Part shown: positions 53,416-64,000 of the stretch, in pieces | How positions within the stretch are numbered: the first letter of the stretch is position 1 | Layout of the letters: each line of letters opens with the position of its first letter | Source of the DNA: Arsenophonus sp052174455 | GTDB taxonomy: Bacteria; Pseudomonadota; Gammaproteobacteria; Enterobacterales; Enterobacteriaceae | Assembly: GCA_052174455.1 (NCBI GenBank) | Contig: JBQMRP010000063.1 | Span: forward strand, 1-64,000 | Length of the DNA stretch: 64,000 nt | Reading direction: 5' to 3' | Made by a program: the position numbers and the translations under genes | The notes under the pieces: model-generated | Told to the model about the DNA's origin: nothing | Databases searched by the model: none | What the model saw: the letters and a program-made list of their open reading frames with translations, nothing else

Positions 53416-56400
53416 GTGAAATCTAATTTAACAGCTTTATATGCTGATATTGATCAGCTATCTTTACGTGATCAATTTTTATTAAAAGAACGCTTAGTTA
53501 AGATAAAAAAAATAAAAAATAAAAAATCTCGCCAATTAGTTATTGAATTAATTAAAACGAATATAGCCGATGGACAGAAAAAAATTGCTAATCGACAAAG
53601 CGCTCGCCCAGCAATTATTTATCCAGAAAATTTACCTATCATTGAGAAAAAAAAGGCAATTTATCAAACGATTTGTGATAATCAAGTTGTCATTATTGCC
53701 GGTGAAACGGGTTCAGGAAAAACAACTCAGATTCCGAAAATTTGTCTGGAACTTGGTCGAGGCATAAAAGGCTTAATTGGTCACACTCAACCTCGTAGGT
53801 TAGCTGCTTATTCAGTTGCTAATAGGATCGCTAAGGAGCTAAATGTCCCATTAGGTAATGCTGTTGGTTATAAAGTCCGTTTTGATGATCAGATAGGTGA
53901 TGCTACATTAATTAAATTAATGACAGATGGAATTTTATTAGCAGAATTACATAATGATAAATTATTACTGCAATATGACACGATAATTATCGATGAAGCG
54001 CATGAACGCAGCTTAAACATTGATTTTATTCTAGGGTATTTGCGCCAATTGTTACCTAAACGTCCTGATTTAAAAGTTATTATCACATCCGCAACCATTG
54101 ATCCCGAGCGTTTTTCTAAACATTTTAATCAGGCCCCGATTATTGAGATATCGGGAAGAACTTATCCAGTAGAAGTTAGATATCGGCCAGTTATTCCTGA
54201 TAACAACGATACTCATCGCGATCTACTTGATGGAATCATTGATGCGGTTAATGAATTAAGTCAGCAAGCTATTGGCGATATTTTAATTTTTATGAGTGGT
54301 GAACGTGAGATTCGAGATACCACTGAAGCACTTAATAAGTTGAATTTAAAGGATACAAAAATATTACCGCTTTTTGCTCGTTTATCAAACAGTGAACAAA
54401 ACCTTATTTTTCAATCTCTTCCAGGAAGAAAGATCGTATTAACGACTAATGTAGCAGAAACCTCATTGACCGTTCCTGGTATTAAATATGTAATTGATAC
54501 TGGCTATGTGCGTATTAGCCGTTATAGTTATCATACAAAAGTACAACGATTGCCGATCGAAGTAATTTCACAAGCGTCTGCTGAACAACGTAAAGGGCGC
54601 TGCGGCCGTGTTTCTGCAGGAATCTGTATTCGTTTGTACTCAGAAGAAGATTTTTTATCACGACCTATGTATACCGATCCGGAAATTTTACGTACCAATC
54701 TTGCTTCGGTTATTTTGCAAATGATGGCTCTTGGATTAGGTGATATTAATCAATTTCCTTTTATTGAAATACCTGACAAACGTAATATTCAGGATGGTCT
54801 TCGATTACTCGAAGAATTAAACGCCATTATCAAAAAAATCAATAATGAAAATTATCAATTGACACGAATTGGCCGTCAATTGGCACAATTGCCACTTGAT
54901 CCACGTTTAGGTCGTATGGTTTTAGAAGCAAGTAAACAAGGTTGTGTCCGTGAAATTATGGTAATAAGTTCCGCACTTTCTATTCAGGACCCTCGCGAAA
55001 GGCCATTTGATAAACAAGAAATTGCGGATGAAAAACATCATCGCTTTATTGATAAACGTTCAGACTTTCTGGCGTATTTAAATTTATGGGATGCTGTTAA
55101 ACAACAACAAGCTATTTTATCCAAGACGCAATTTCGTAAACAATGTAGACAAGATCTGCTTAATTTTATTCGCTTATGCGAGTGGCAGGATATTTATAGC
55201 CAATTGCGACAAATTATTAAAGAGTTGGGTATTGTAGTGAATAGTGAACCTGCTGATTATCAAGCTATTCATATTTCATTACTTACAGGTTTACTTTCAC
55301 ATATTGGCCAAAAAACAACTAATAAAGCAGAATTTTTAGGCGTTAGAAATACGAGATTTATGATTTTTCCCGCTTCTGGTTTATTTAAAACTCCTCCTAA
55401 ATGGGTCATGATGGCGGAATTAGTTGAAACAAATAAACTTTGGGGACGTATTGCGGCGATTATCGAACCTAACTGGATAGAACCGCTGGCTAGGCATTTA
55501 GTAAAATATCATTACAGCGAGCCACACTGGTCAAAAAAGCAAGGTTCTGTTATAGCATCGGAAAGTGTTATGTTATTGGGATTATCTATCGTGGCAGGCC
55601 GCCAGGTTAATTATAGTAAGATTGACCCATTATTATGCCGTGAGCTTTTTATTCGTCATGCGTTAGTTGATGGTGATTGGCAAACCAGCCATACCTTTTA
55701 CCAACAAAACTTAACATTATTAGCTGAAGTAGAGGAATTAGAGCATAAATCTCGTCGTCGCGATATTATGGTTGATGATAATATACTATTTAATTTTTAT
55801 CTACAGAGAATAAGTAACCAGGTTGTCTCTTCCCGTCATTTTGATCGTTGGTGGAAAGAGGTAAGTAAAACACAACCTGATCTACTAACATTTAATAAAA
55901 ATATGTTAATTCGGACAACTGCTAATAACCTTACCTTAACAGAATACCCAAATTATTGGCAACAAGAAACGCTTAAATTGCAATTAACATATAGGTTTGA
56001 GCCTGGTAGTGCGGCTGATGGAGTTACGGTTCATATTCCACTATCAATACTGAATCAAGTAAAAGATGAAGGTTTTGATTGGCAAATACCGGGATTACGG
56101 AAAGAATTAATTATCACACTAATTAAATCATTACCAAAAGTACTACGGCGGAACTTTGTTCCGCTAGCAAATTATGTCAAAACATTTTTAGAACGAATAC
56201 CTGCGCCGCAAGGAAAATTATTAGACTGCCTAACACGAGAGTTACATCGTATGACAGGTATTACTATTGACACCGAGACCTGGCAATGGAATCAGTTACC
56301 TAATCATTTGAAGATGATATTTCATATTGTTGATGAAAATAATCAAACTATTGCTAATAGTCGTGATTTAAGATCATTAAAAATACAATTGAAACAACAA

Positions 56401-57315
56401 ATTCGACAAACATTATCTGTGGTTGTTAATGAAGTTATTGAGCAAAATGATTTACATATATGGAATTTTGGTAATCTGCCTCAGATTTATGAACAAAAAC
56501 GTGGTAGTTATCTGATTAAAGTATATCCAGCGCTAGTAGATAAAAAAAATAGCGTTGCAATTCGCATGTTTGAAACTCAAATTGAACAAAAACAGGCAAT
56601 GAATAAAGGATTAAGGCGATTACTATTACTCAATATTCCTTCACTAATAAAATACCTCTATAAAAATTTGCCAAATAAATCCAAATTAGAGCTTTATTTC
56701 AATCCTTTTGGCAAAGTTATTGAGCTAATTGATGACTGCATCAGCTGTGGAGTCGATAAATTAATTGCTCAATTTGGTGGTCTGATATGGACAACAGAAG
56801 ATTATCAGCGATTAGAAGTTTATGTTCGTACTGAACTTAATGAGGTGGTTGTTGAAATAGCTAAACAGGTTGAAATAATTTTCACTTGCGCATTCGTAAT
56901 TAATAAACGTTTAAAAAACCAAATCGACATTCATTTGGTATTGCCGTTTTCTGATATTAAAACTCAGCTTAACGGATTAATATTTAAAGGTTTTATTACA
57001 TCTCATGGCTGGCGAAAACTGACAGATATTATCCGTTATCTCAATGCGATAGAGCGTCGTTTGCATAAGTTAATCTCTGCTCCAAACCGTGATCGGGAAC
57101 ATATGATGCGCATTGAACATATTAAACAGCAATGGCAGTATTGGCTAGCTAAATTCTCTATCGTAGATAGACAGCTTCCTGAAGTACAAGCAATCTTCTG
57201 GATGATAGAAGAGTTTCGGGTAAGTCTATTTGCTCAACAGTTTGGCACAGTTTATCCTATTTCAGATAAACGTATTCTGCAGGCAATGTCAAAAATTTCC
57301 TTATTGCCAGAGTAA
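53416..57315 (+). CDS. hrpA: ATP-dependent RNA helicase HrpA
   Basis: DEAH-box helicase; in E. coli it acts on mRNA and on stalled, collided ribosomes. 1299 residues, full length (E. coli 1300), starting at GTG with an aagg motif 12 bases upstream. Walker A GETGSGKTT at 96-104, DEAHERSLNIDF from 193, the SAT motif ITSATIDPERFS, and motif VI QRKGRCGRV are all intact. Then come the winged-helix/ratchet and OB-fold domains, and a long C-terminal region ending ISDKRILQAMSKISLLPE. The largest gene of the window has no frameshift at all, unlike its surroundings, which implies strong selection. Confidence 0.97.
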   Translation: MKSNLTALYADIDQLSLRDQFLLKERLVKIKKIKNKKSRQLVIELIKTNIADGQKKIANRQSARPAIIYPENLPIIEKKKAIYQTICDNQVVIIAGETGSGKTTQIPKICLELGRGIKGLIGHTQPRRLAAYSVANRIAKELNVPLGNAVGYKVRFDDQIGDATLIKLMTDGILLAELHNDKLLLQYDTIIIDEAHERSLNIDFILGYLRQLLPKRPDLKVIITSATIDPERFSKHFNQAPIIEISGRTYPVEVRYRPVIPDNNDTHRDLLDGIIDAVNELSQQAIGDILIFMSGEREIRDTTEALNKLNLKDTKILPLFARLSNSEQNLIFQSLPGRKIVLTTNVAETSLTVPGIKYVIDTGYVRISRYSYHTKVQRLPIEVISQASAEQRKGRCGRVSAGICIRLYSEEDFLSRPMYTDPEILRTNLASVILQMMALGLGDINQFPFIEIPDKRNIQDGLRLLEELNAIIKKINNENYQLTRIGRQLAQLPLDPRLGRMVLEASKQGCVREIMVISSALSIQDPRERPFDKQEIADEKHHRFIDKRSDFLAYLNLWDAVKQQQAILSKTQFRKQCRQDLLNFIRLCEWQDIYSQLRQIIKELGIVVNSEPADYQAIHISLLTGLLSHIGQKTTNKAEFLGVRNTRFMIFPASGLFKTPPKWVMMAELVETNKLWGRIAAIIEPNWIEPLARHLVKYHYSEPHWSKKQGSVIASESVMLLGLSIVAGRQVNYSKIDPLLCRELFIRHALVDGDWQTSHTFYQQNLTLLAEVEELEHKSRRRDIMVDDNILFNFYLQRISNQVVSSRHFDRWWKEVSKTQPDLLTFNKNMLIRTTANNLTLTEYPNYWQQETLKLQLTYRFEPGSAADGVTVHIPLSILNQVKDEGFDWQIPGLRKELIITLIKSLPKVLRRNFVPLANYVKTFLERIPAPQGKLLDCLTRELHRMTGITIDTETWQWNQLPNHLKMIFHIVDENNQTIANSRDLRSLKIQLKQQIRQTLSVVVNEVIEQNDLHIWNFGNLPQIYEQKRGSYLIKVYPALVDKKNSVAIRMFETQIEQKQAMNKGLRRLLLLNIPSLIKYLYKNLPNKSKLELYFNPFGKVIELIDDCISCGVDKLIAQFGGLIWTTEDYQRLEVYVRTELNEVVVEIAKQVEIIFTCAFVINKRLKNQIDIHLVLPFSDIKTQLNGLIFKGFITSHGWRKLTDIIRYLNAIERRLHKLISAPNRDREHMMRIEHIKQQWQYWLAKFSIVDRQLPEVQAIFWMIEEFRVSLFAQQFGTVYPISDKRILQAMSKISLLPE

Positions 57316-57788
57316 GAGAAAAATGCTACTTATACCTACTCTTTAATATTGCTTAATATGATAAGCAATAAGCGAATTGGCTTGACCTGACGTTACTTGT
57401 TTTGCCACTTAAATATACTGTGTATTAAAGATGAGAGATACTTTTATTAGGCATTTTTTAAAGTAAACCAGTAATTGAATTGCATTCATAATGGGTTCAT
57501 CTTCATATATTTTCTCTAAATCAATATCCTTTTTGCAACATTATATTTATATAAATATAAATATAATTTTTATCATCACTTGACGATAATATATCTCCTT
57601 CCATTCTTATTTCAACTTTTAATGGATGAGTGCAACTTCGTTTGAAATAAAATGCTCTTTTACCCCGCTGCAGTATGCACATCATTAAAAACAGTTATTT
57701 TAGGCGCAATAAATTAATTTCAATACAATTATTATTAATGAGGCGCTTAATTTAAGGAAAACAATTTTGGTATCCGATAATTAAAAAA
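57316..57788. other. spacer after hrpA
   Basis: No gene. A 9-bp-arm hairpin (tattgctta/taagcaata, 57347-57370) follows the hrpA stop but has no T-run, so I do not call it a terminator. Confidence 0.4.
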
Positions 57789-57789
57789 A

Positions 57790-59197
57790 AATTATTAGTA
57801 AATTTAGTGTATGGCGGTCAAGTCTACCTTTCACTCTGATGCTTAGTTAATCTATTCTCTATCCTTAATTAAATGTTATTTACCACTAGAGTCAGCAGTT
57901 CAAAATCTATTTAGGAAATTCTATTTATTTTGATCAGACGAGAACACTTAAATTTCATTGTAATGATTGTTTTAAAACTACAATTCTTCACACATTAACT
58001 TCTTAGCTGCAAACTTCACTGTTGCAAAAGTCGATATTTAAATTGAATTCATCATTCTTATTGACCCCAGTTTTCTGATAGAAAGGCATAGAATGCCAGC
58101 GTTATTTTCAATATTTATTCATCTTATTCATCCCTGAATAATACTCTGAAAATCTTACCAACAAAATATCAAGAGGTTTATTATCGGTATCGCAACTCTC
58201 TGCTAGGCAGATCTCCTGGCAAACTCACAACTTTAATTTTCGGTTGTATACCTTTAGGAATAAAACCAATGCATTAACTATTTTATGTAGATAATGGCGT
58301 TAATGCTTTCTATCCAGGAATATCTTTACCGTTGTATTCCGCAAACCAAGAGTATCATCTCACGTAGGAACCCTTGGAGATATAGTTAAATCATGTAATT
58401 ACAGGCCATTAAAGAGTTAAATTTAAATTCCCTGCTGACTTTTGATAAGCATATTTGACTATAATGAACTGCTTACATCCATGAGCAGTGCCGAAAAAAA
58501 ATAAGCAACAAGCAAAATCATCCTGTTACCTAACAGGACTTGAATATATGCCTTCAGCCAAGAAATAAATGTAACGCGTATCGCTTAAATTACACAGCTA
58601 CCATTACCGACAATGCTCTTCTAAGGCATTAGTATTTCAATCTCCTAACAATTCTAGAAGAAGACAATGTGCTTTTTCATTGAGAACTAATTCCCCTAAA
58701 AGGTTTCGTCAAAATCACCGGTAGATATACCTATACTAGTACAAGTATAGTAGCAACTCTTTTCTACTTTTGCATGCTTAGATAAAGCGAGTAACATGAG
58801 CTCTTAAAGGATATTCGTTAATCCTACAACCTATGATCTTGTATAGGCAACTTTAATATTAATGTCGCCAATCTTAGTCTGTAAGATTCACCACGGCAAA
58901 TAACCATTACGGATGATGGACTTTGACGTTAGCCAAACAAAATGGCGTTTGAGCGTGTTGTTGCAGTATGGCTTAGAGTTCCATACTCTTAATATCGGTA
59001 CCTATCAGTTTTCTAGTAGAATTACAAATGAATTCATTCAAGTAATTAAAGTAATATCTAGTTTCAAGGAAAACTACTCTTGTAGGGTGGCTTTTCATAG
59101 CATTTAATCTCTTTAATGTTAAAATTATTTAGAAAATCAATAAGCAAAATATACCATCATCTTAAAAATTCCATATACCAGAAATTAACATAACCCC
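57790..59197 (-). mobile_element. IS256-family copy M7
   Basis: Reverse copy from 'attattagtaaatttagtgt' to about 'ataccagaaattaacataac', with the GDIEIKVPK-coding landmark near 58850. No transposase frame is open. Confidence 0.75.
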
Positions 59198-59327
59198 TTA
59201 ACCGTATTATATTATTAGTAATAATATAACATAAAAAACAAATTGATAATTTTATATTTTATGATTTTTTAATCAAATATTTATAAAAATTCATATTTAC
59301 TTGAAAAAAATCAGGAGAACCACCCTT

Positions 59328-59864
59328 ATGAGACAATTATTAGATTTTATTCCTCTCATTGTTTTCTTTATTGTATATAAAAAAATAGATATTTTCTATG
59401 CATCTGGTGCATTAATAATCGCAACAGCTTTATCTATACTGATTAAATCTCTTCTATATAAAAAAATTGAAAAAAATTCGTTAATTACTTTAGTAATCGT
59501 GATAATTTTTAGCGGATTAACGCTAATTTTCCATAGTGATATTTTTATTAAATGGAAAGTGACGGTTATTTATGCTATCTTTTCATTAGTATTGTTAGTC
59601 AATCAATATTTGACTCAAAAACTATTAATTCAAAAATTACTAGGTAAAGAAATCCATTTAGCTAATAAGTCTTGGCGTAAATTAAATCTATCGTGGGCAA
59701 TCTTTTTTGCTATCTGTGCGCTAGTTAATATTTATGTTGCCTTTTGGCTACCTCAGGATATTTGGGTTAATTTTAAAGTTTTTGGTTTAACTACGGTCAC
59801 GCTAATATTTACTATATTTAGTATAGCTTTTTGTTATAAACATACACTTAAAAAACAAAAATAA
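59328..59864 (+). CDS. yciB: inner membrane protein YciB (intracellular septation protein A family)
   Basis: Inner membrane protein linked to envelope synthesis and division (former ispZ). 178 residues from the ATG at 59328, matching E. coli (179); an aggag at 59313-59317 fixes this start, and a longer frame from 59301 is not conserved. Five hydrophobic segments, LDFIPLIVFFIVYKKIDIFY at the N-terminus, FHSDIFIKWKVTVIYAIFSL in the middle and FWLPQDIWVNFKVFGLTTVT near the end match the family. A yciA relic follows 70 bases downstream. Confidence 0.95.
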   Translation: MRQLLDFIPLIVFFIVYKKIDIFYASGALIIATALSILIKSLLYKKIEKNSLITLVIVIIFSGLTLIFHSDIFIKWKVTVIYAIFSLVLLVNQYLTQKLLIQKLLGKEIHLANKSWRKLNLSWAIFFAICALVNIYVAFWLPQDIWVNFKVFGLTTVTLIFTIFSIAFCYKHTLKKQK

Positions 59865-59934
59865 TTGATATTTTTAACAAAAACATACTTCTAATATATA
59901 GGCATATTATGGCAAATTATAGAAATAAATTTTC

Positions 59935-60230
59935 ATGACACAACAACACTTACCGCACGGAAAATTATTTCTTCGCATATTGGCAATGCCACCAATATAA
60001 ATGCTAATGACAATATTATTCGGGGAGTTGCCCACCAATATCACAAATGAATATTTGTGGTGTCATTCTAATAAAAAATTGCGCTTGCTCATGTTATTTC
60101 TATTACTGTCAATAGAATTATATTCCAAAAAAAAACCAGTTTCTACCGGCGATGTAATATATTATTATATGACTATGTTAGAAACAGTATTATTTTGCTA
60201 AAAAGTTAATTTATACCACATAGAATTTAA
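59935..60230 (+). pseudogene. yciA: acyl-CoA thioesterase YciA relic
   Basis: Starts with a good ATG and reads MTQQHLPHGKLFLRILAMP (E. coli: VPQGDLVLRTLAMP). It then goes through frameshifts equivalent to NANGDIFGG and continues with KKPVSTGDVIYYYM, matching RPVAVGDVVCCYA. The C-terminal third is gone. It lies directly after yciB. Confidence 0.75.
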
Positions 60231-60234
60231 ATTC

Positions 60235-61215
60235 TTATGACTTTAAACAATTTTCTCTAGGCCAACTAATTAAGTAAATAAACAAACCCTGCACCATGGA
60301 ATTTAGTTCACCATCTTTTTAATCGGCTGACACAACTCTTCATATTTTGAATGTGTAATTACTTACTAATAACTCTCTTATTACCAATATTTATTGGATG
60401 ATGATGACTAATTTTATGCTCGCTAAGAAAGATTTCATATTACTTTTATTCCAATCTGAACAAAGAACAGACTGATTATCGATGATCAACTCAAGAAAAC
60501 AGCTAATACACTCTGCATTAAACTTTTCAAGAACCTGATTGCTCAGATGATACATCTTGTTAATCTCCGGCAATTAAGACCCGTAATTTGTTTTTCCTTT
60601 TATTTTCTCCTCTACTGCATTTTCTAACTTTCCTATAATAGGAATACAATTCTTTTTAAATGATTAAAGAAAAATATTTCGTCGACTTCAGCAATAGCAC
60701 TTAGTGTATTTATATTAGCTGTTGCTACTGAAGGAAGGAAACAATGACCTCATCTAAATTCTGTTTTAAATCAATATTTATTTATTTTCTTGACTCCTGT
60801 AAAAGTCAAGATATTCAACATATATCGAAGATAACTAAACCATTTATCTTTGTGATGTAGTTTCGCAAGAGAACTTATATCAGAAAGGTTATTAAATCTT
60901 TTTCTGTAATCAAAGATTTTAAAATGATATTACTGCAATCATAATGAACATTCTTATCGGTTAATATGTTTACTGTAACAGTATGGGAAAGAATTAGAGT
61001 AAAATGAGTTGCTTTAATGTATGAATCGATATGATCTGATAAATCGTCGTCAAGCTAACTAATAAAATGTAGTTTATGTTGGTATGAAGTGAGGAATAAA
61101 TCTCTTTGATCTGTATTATTATTTACTTTTTTATGACAATACTTATAGTTAAAATCCTTCATATAATATAAAGTATTTTCTAGTAACAACCTTTGCCAAC
61201 ATAGCCTGTTATACT
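60235..61215 (-). mobile_element. IS1595-family relic, copy C2
   Basis: Homologous to 5105-6115. The minus strand 60573-60391 is open for 60 codons: LEKFNAECISCFLELIIDNQ, SVLCSDWNKSNMKSF (family: DAVLCSDGWKAY..FA). Farther on it reads HSKYEELCQPIKKMVN and VCLFT.LVGLEKIV in place of FHVQNVNAYHSRLK.WM..F.GVATKYLPNYLGW. The copy is dead. Confidence 0.65.
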
Positions 61216-61482
61216 CATTAGTATTAAAACAGGTAACACTTCTAAATCACCATCAATATTAAACTTTTAATCAAGAAAGTCTCTAATGAGCCTATAGGCC
61301 AACGTTACTGAGCCATAGAAGATATTTTTTACTTAAGTAGCCATTAATGAGAACAACTCCATTTTTTACTTGCCTGAATAAATCCTTATTACCAATTATT
61401 AAATTCTGATAAGGTATCTTTATTGAATTTAATGGAATAATTTACCTTTACCTTCAAAGTAAGATTTTTTATTAAACCAATG
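61216..61482. other. spacer
   Basis: AT-rich, no gene seen, between the IS1595 relic and an IS256-family copy. Confidence 0.35.
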
Positions 61483-61483
61483 A

Positions 61484-62672
61484 GTTATTAGTAAATCTTA
61501 ATGTGTGGTGGTTAGACTACGGCTTCATCCTGATGCTTCGCAAATCTGCTATCCATTCTTAAATTAAACTTTGTTTACCATCACATGGTTAACGAGTTAA
61601 AATCCCTTAGCTGGTTCAGCCATTCTTCTTGATCTTTCTCTAACATTCTCATCGCTAGATAATCTGCTGAAACCCTTTACCAACAAAACATCAATGGTTT
61701 TATTAGTAGAATTTCAGCTATTTGCTAGGCAGATTTCTCCCTAAAGTTCAACCTTTAAATTTCAGTTACATGGACTTTATGAAGTAAAGATAGCGTATGA
61801 GCTGTTTTGTATGCCTAATAGCATTAACGCTGCATGCCCAGGAATATCTTTACCATTGTACTTTAAAACTAAGGTACCGTTTCCCTTAAATGAGTCTAGT
61901 AGTCATGGTTAATCCACGAACTCGCAGCAGGCCATTAAGAAGCTCAAATCAGTTTACTTTTAACTTTTGATAACCATTTTCGAGCGTAATTAGATCATTA
62001 AATGCATTCTAAGTGGTGTCGATTTAACCAGAAGGCAAAGGCGATCAGCTTAACCTGACAGAATGGTTATGACATCGACTCAAAAAAAATAAACATAAGT
62101 GTATTGCTTAAATTATGTATGCACCATTATCTATGCGCTTCAAGCGATTCTAGTTTTCAGTTTGCTGATAATACGCAGAGAGAGTATGTGCTTTCACTGA
62201 AAAGGCCAAAGAATTTCGTGAAAATCACTGATGTAAATAACTTGCTAATAGGCCATGATAGCAGAACTTTTCAATGCTTTTTGCACGATTTAGTTGCTAT
62301 TGCAATCTCCTGATATTAGGCAGTTTAATCTCAATATCGCTAATATAAGTCCGTATGGTTTGCTGTAGCAAAATCGTTACAAACGACGGCTTTAATATCT
62401 CGCTGTCGACAAGAGACGACGTGTCGAGCATATTATCTCAACATAGGCTTCAAGTTCATCACTAGTTAATGGCGGCACTTTTTATATGTACTTTGGATCC
62501 ATTATGGATAAGTTCATGTAATGGATTAGAATTATATCTAGTTTCGCGGATAACCTGTAGGCTGGACTTTTCATGGCGTCTAATATTTATATTATTGAAA
62601 TTATTCATAAAATAAATCTGAAGATACGACAACATCTCCAAAACTACATACAGCAGAAATGAGGATAACTCT
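61484..62672 (-). mobile_element. IS256-family copy M8
   Basis: Reverse copy from 'gttattagtaaatcttaatg' to 'agcagaaatgaggataactc'. It lacks about 150 bases relative to the longer copies near its left end (the gcttcgtgcatcgg... block is missing around 61615). No open transposase. Confidence 0.75.
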
Positions 62673-62740
62673 ATAAGCACTTTATCAAGTTTTTAGTTAC
62701 AATACTCTATTAATTATACTCTGTAAAAAAGGATAGAATT

Positions 62741-63790
62741 ATGGAATTTCTTTTATCGTATGGATTATTTTTTGCTAAAATAACAACAGTAGTTGTTTCT
62801 ATTATATTAATTTTATTGCTTATTTTTAGCTTTAGACAACGTAAACAAAGTAAAAAAGGTAATTTAAAACTTATTAATTTAAGTGAAACTTATCGTCAAC
62901 ATCAGCGTGAAATGCAACAGGTTAAGATGAATGACGCTGAATATAAAATTTGGTTAAAAAGTTATAAAAAAAAACGTAAAATTGAAGAAAAAAAGCAGAA
63001 ATCAGATGCTAAAGTTAGTCAAAGAATACTAAAAAAACCTTGTCTTTTTGTGATTAATTTCAAAGGAAGCATGCATGCTCATGAAGTTAATGCATTACGT
63101 GAAGAAATTACTGCAATTTTATCAATTGCTGATAACAAAGATGAAGTATTACTTAGGCTTGAAAGTCCAGGTGGCATTGTGCATGGCTATGGCTTAGCTG
63201 CCTCTCAACTAAATCGGTTACAGGAAAAAGGTCTTAAATTAAGCGTTTCCGTGGATAAGATAGCAGCCAGTGGCGGTTATATGATGGCTTGTGTTGCCGA
63301 CTGTATCGTAGCGGCTCCTTTTGCCATTATTGGCTCTATTGGAGTAGTTGCACAAATACCCAATTTTCACAGATTACTAAAGAAAAAAGATATAGATATA
63401 GAACTACATACAGCTGGAGAGTATAAACGTACATTAACTTTATTAGGTGAAAATACCGAGCAAGGACGCAAGAAGTTTGTACAAGATTTAAATGAAACAC
63501 ATCAACTATTTAAAGATTTTGTGCATCAAAAAAGGCCATCTCTTGATATTAACGCTGTTGCAACAGGCGAACATTGGTATGGGATTCAGGCAAAGAAAAA
63601 AGGGTTAATTGATGAGATAGGAATTAGTGATGATATGATTATCAATCAAATTGATGTTCGTGAAATTATTGAAGTAACCTTTACTCCTACTAAAAGTTTT
63701 GTTGATCATTTAATGAGCAGCATAGTAGACAATGTAGATAAGTTATTAGTACGCTGGTGGAAAAGAGGAGAAGATCACTATTTTAAATAG
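62741..63790 (+). CDS. sohB: inner-membrane serine protease SohB (S49 family)
   Basis: Peptidase S49-family membrane protease; overexpression suppresses the growth defect of degP mutants in E. coli. The 349-residue product matches the E. coli length. An N-terminal transmembrane segment (about 10-30) is followed by a lysine-rich linker (about 35-100) and the protease core: RLESPGGIVHGYGLAASQL, KIAASGGYMMACVAD with nucleophile Ser177, GSIGVVAQIPNF, and AGEYKRTLTLLGENTEQG with catalytic Lys229. An aagga motif precedes the ATG. It stands alone. Window sequence beyond 63791 is AT-rich with no gene. Confidence 0.96.
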   Translation: MEFLLSYGLFFAKITTVVVSIILILLLIFSFRQRKQSKKGNLKLINLSETYRQHQREMQQVKMNDAEYKIWLKSYKKKRKIEEKKQKSDAKVSQRILKKPCLFVINFKGSMHAHEVNALREEITAILSIADNKDEVLLRLESPGGIVHGYGLAASQLNRLQEKGLKLSVSVDKIAASGGYMMACVADCIVAAPFAIIGSIGVVAQIPNFHRLLKKKDIDIELHTAGEYKRTLTLLGENTEQGRKKFVQDLNETHQLFKDFVHQKRPSLDINAVATGEHWYGIQAKKKGLIDEIGISDDMIINQIDVREIIEVTFTPTKSFVDHLMSSIVDNVDKLLVRWWKRGEDHYFK

Positions 63791-64000
63791 TAATCAAGAA
63801 ATAAATACCGACAATTTCAACCGGTGTTTATAAAATGATAATTAAAACTTAATTATTTTATTGCAAATATATTAATTAATTATTTAATAACACAATAAAT
63901 AATTTTTTATACCATTATTAATGGAGTTATAATAATAAAACATATTTAATATGAAAATTAATTTATTTATAAAAAATTTTATATTTATATATACTAAGTT

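Noticed and set aside
57347..57370. Terminator after hrpA
   Set aside because: A hairpin is present but not followed by a T-run.
59301..59327. Longer yciB start at TTG 59301
   Set aside because: Residues before MRQLLDF are not conserved, and the aggag at 59313-59317 serves the ATG at 59328.
1..64000. CRISPR array or phage defence system
   Set aside because: The repeats are long IS relics, not short regularly spaced units, and no cas or defence genes are visible.

Overview
The window looks like a piece of a degenerating, AT-rich genome of a gammaproteobacterial (Enterobacterales) endosymbiont. Every recognisable housekeeping gene is closely related in sequence and local order to E. coli/Serratia (gmk-rpoZ-spoT, pfkA, prfB-lysS, the ygfB-pepP-ubiH-ubiI-gcvT / zapA block, tsaB, hrpA, yciB-yciA, sohB). 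Only about 17 kb of the 64 kb (about 27%) is intact coding sequence. The rest is gene relics and decayed insertion sequences. A Serratia symbiotica-type aphid symbiont in mid-reduction would fit, but that is inference; no rRNA or other marker here proves it.

Layout. 1-3.8 kb: end of an IS copy, then the gmk-rpoZ-spoT operon without its usual trmH-recG continuation. 3.9-10.4 kb: a gene desert with a short repeat, an IS256-type fragment, an IS1595-type relic, a perfect 19-bp-arm hairpin, a mosaic IS fragment and an unidentified one-stop pseudogene. 10.5-11.5 kb: pfkA. 11.6-14.8 kb: a decayed IS256-family copy split by a 2-kb insertion. 15.1-18.5 kb: a queH relic facing lysS and prfB; prfB has lost its programmed frameshift. 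19-42.9 kb: an IS-bounded tandem duplication of zapA/ygfB/pepP/ubiH/ubiI/gcvT. In unit 1 ubiI is intact and ubiH is dead; in unit 2 ubiH is intact and ubiI is dead. zapA is intact in both; gcvT, pepP and ygfB are dead in both. Unit 2 also carries a 3.7-kb plasmid-like insertion with an intact secreted phospholipase-D-type nuclease and a broken repA. 43-64 kb: single genes (bactofilin, tsaB, hrpA, yciB, sohB) separated by further decayed IS copies and a yciA relic.

The dominant repeat is an IS256-family element, IS285-like by its transposase motifs, about 1.2-1.4 kb long. About thirteen full or partial copies lie here in both orientations and none has an intact transposase. Three IS1595-family relics form a second family. 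A third, two-copy repeat is unclassified. The surviving genes cover guanylate synthesis, the RNA polymerase omega subunit, the stringent response, glycolysis, translation (LysS, RF2, t6A modification, HrpA), ubiquinone hydroxylation split across two duplicate half-operons, division (ZapA) and envelope functions (YciB, SohB, bactofilin).
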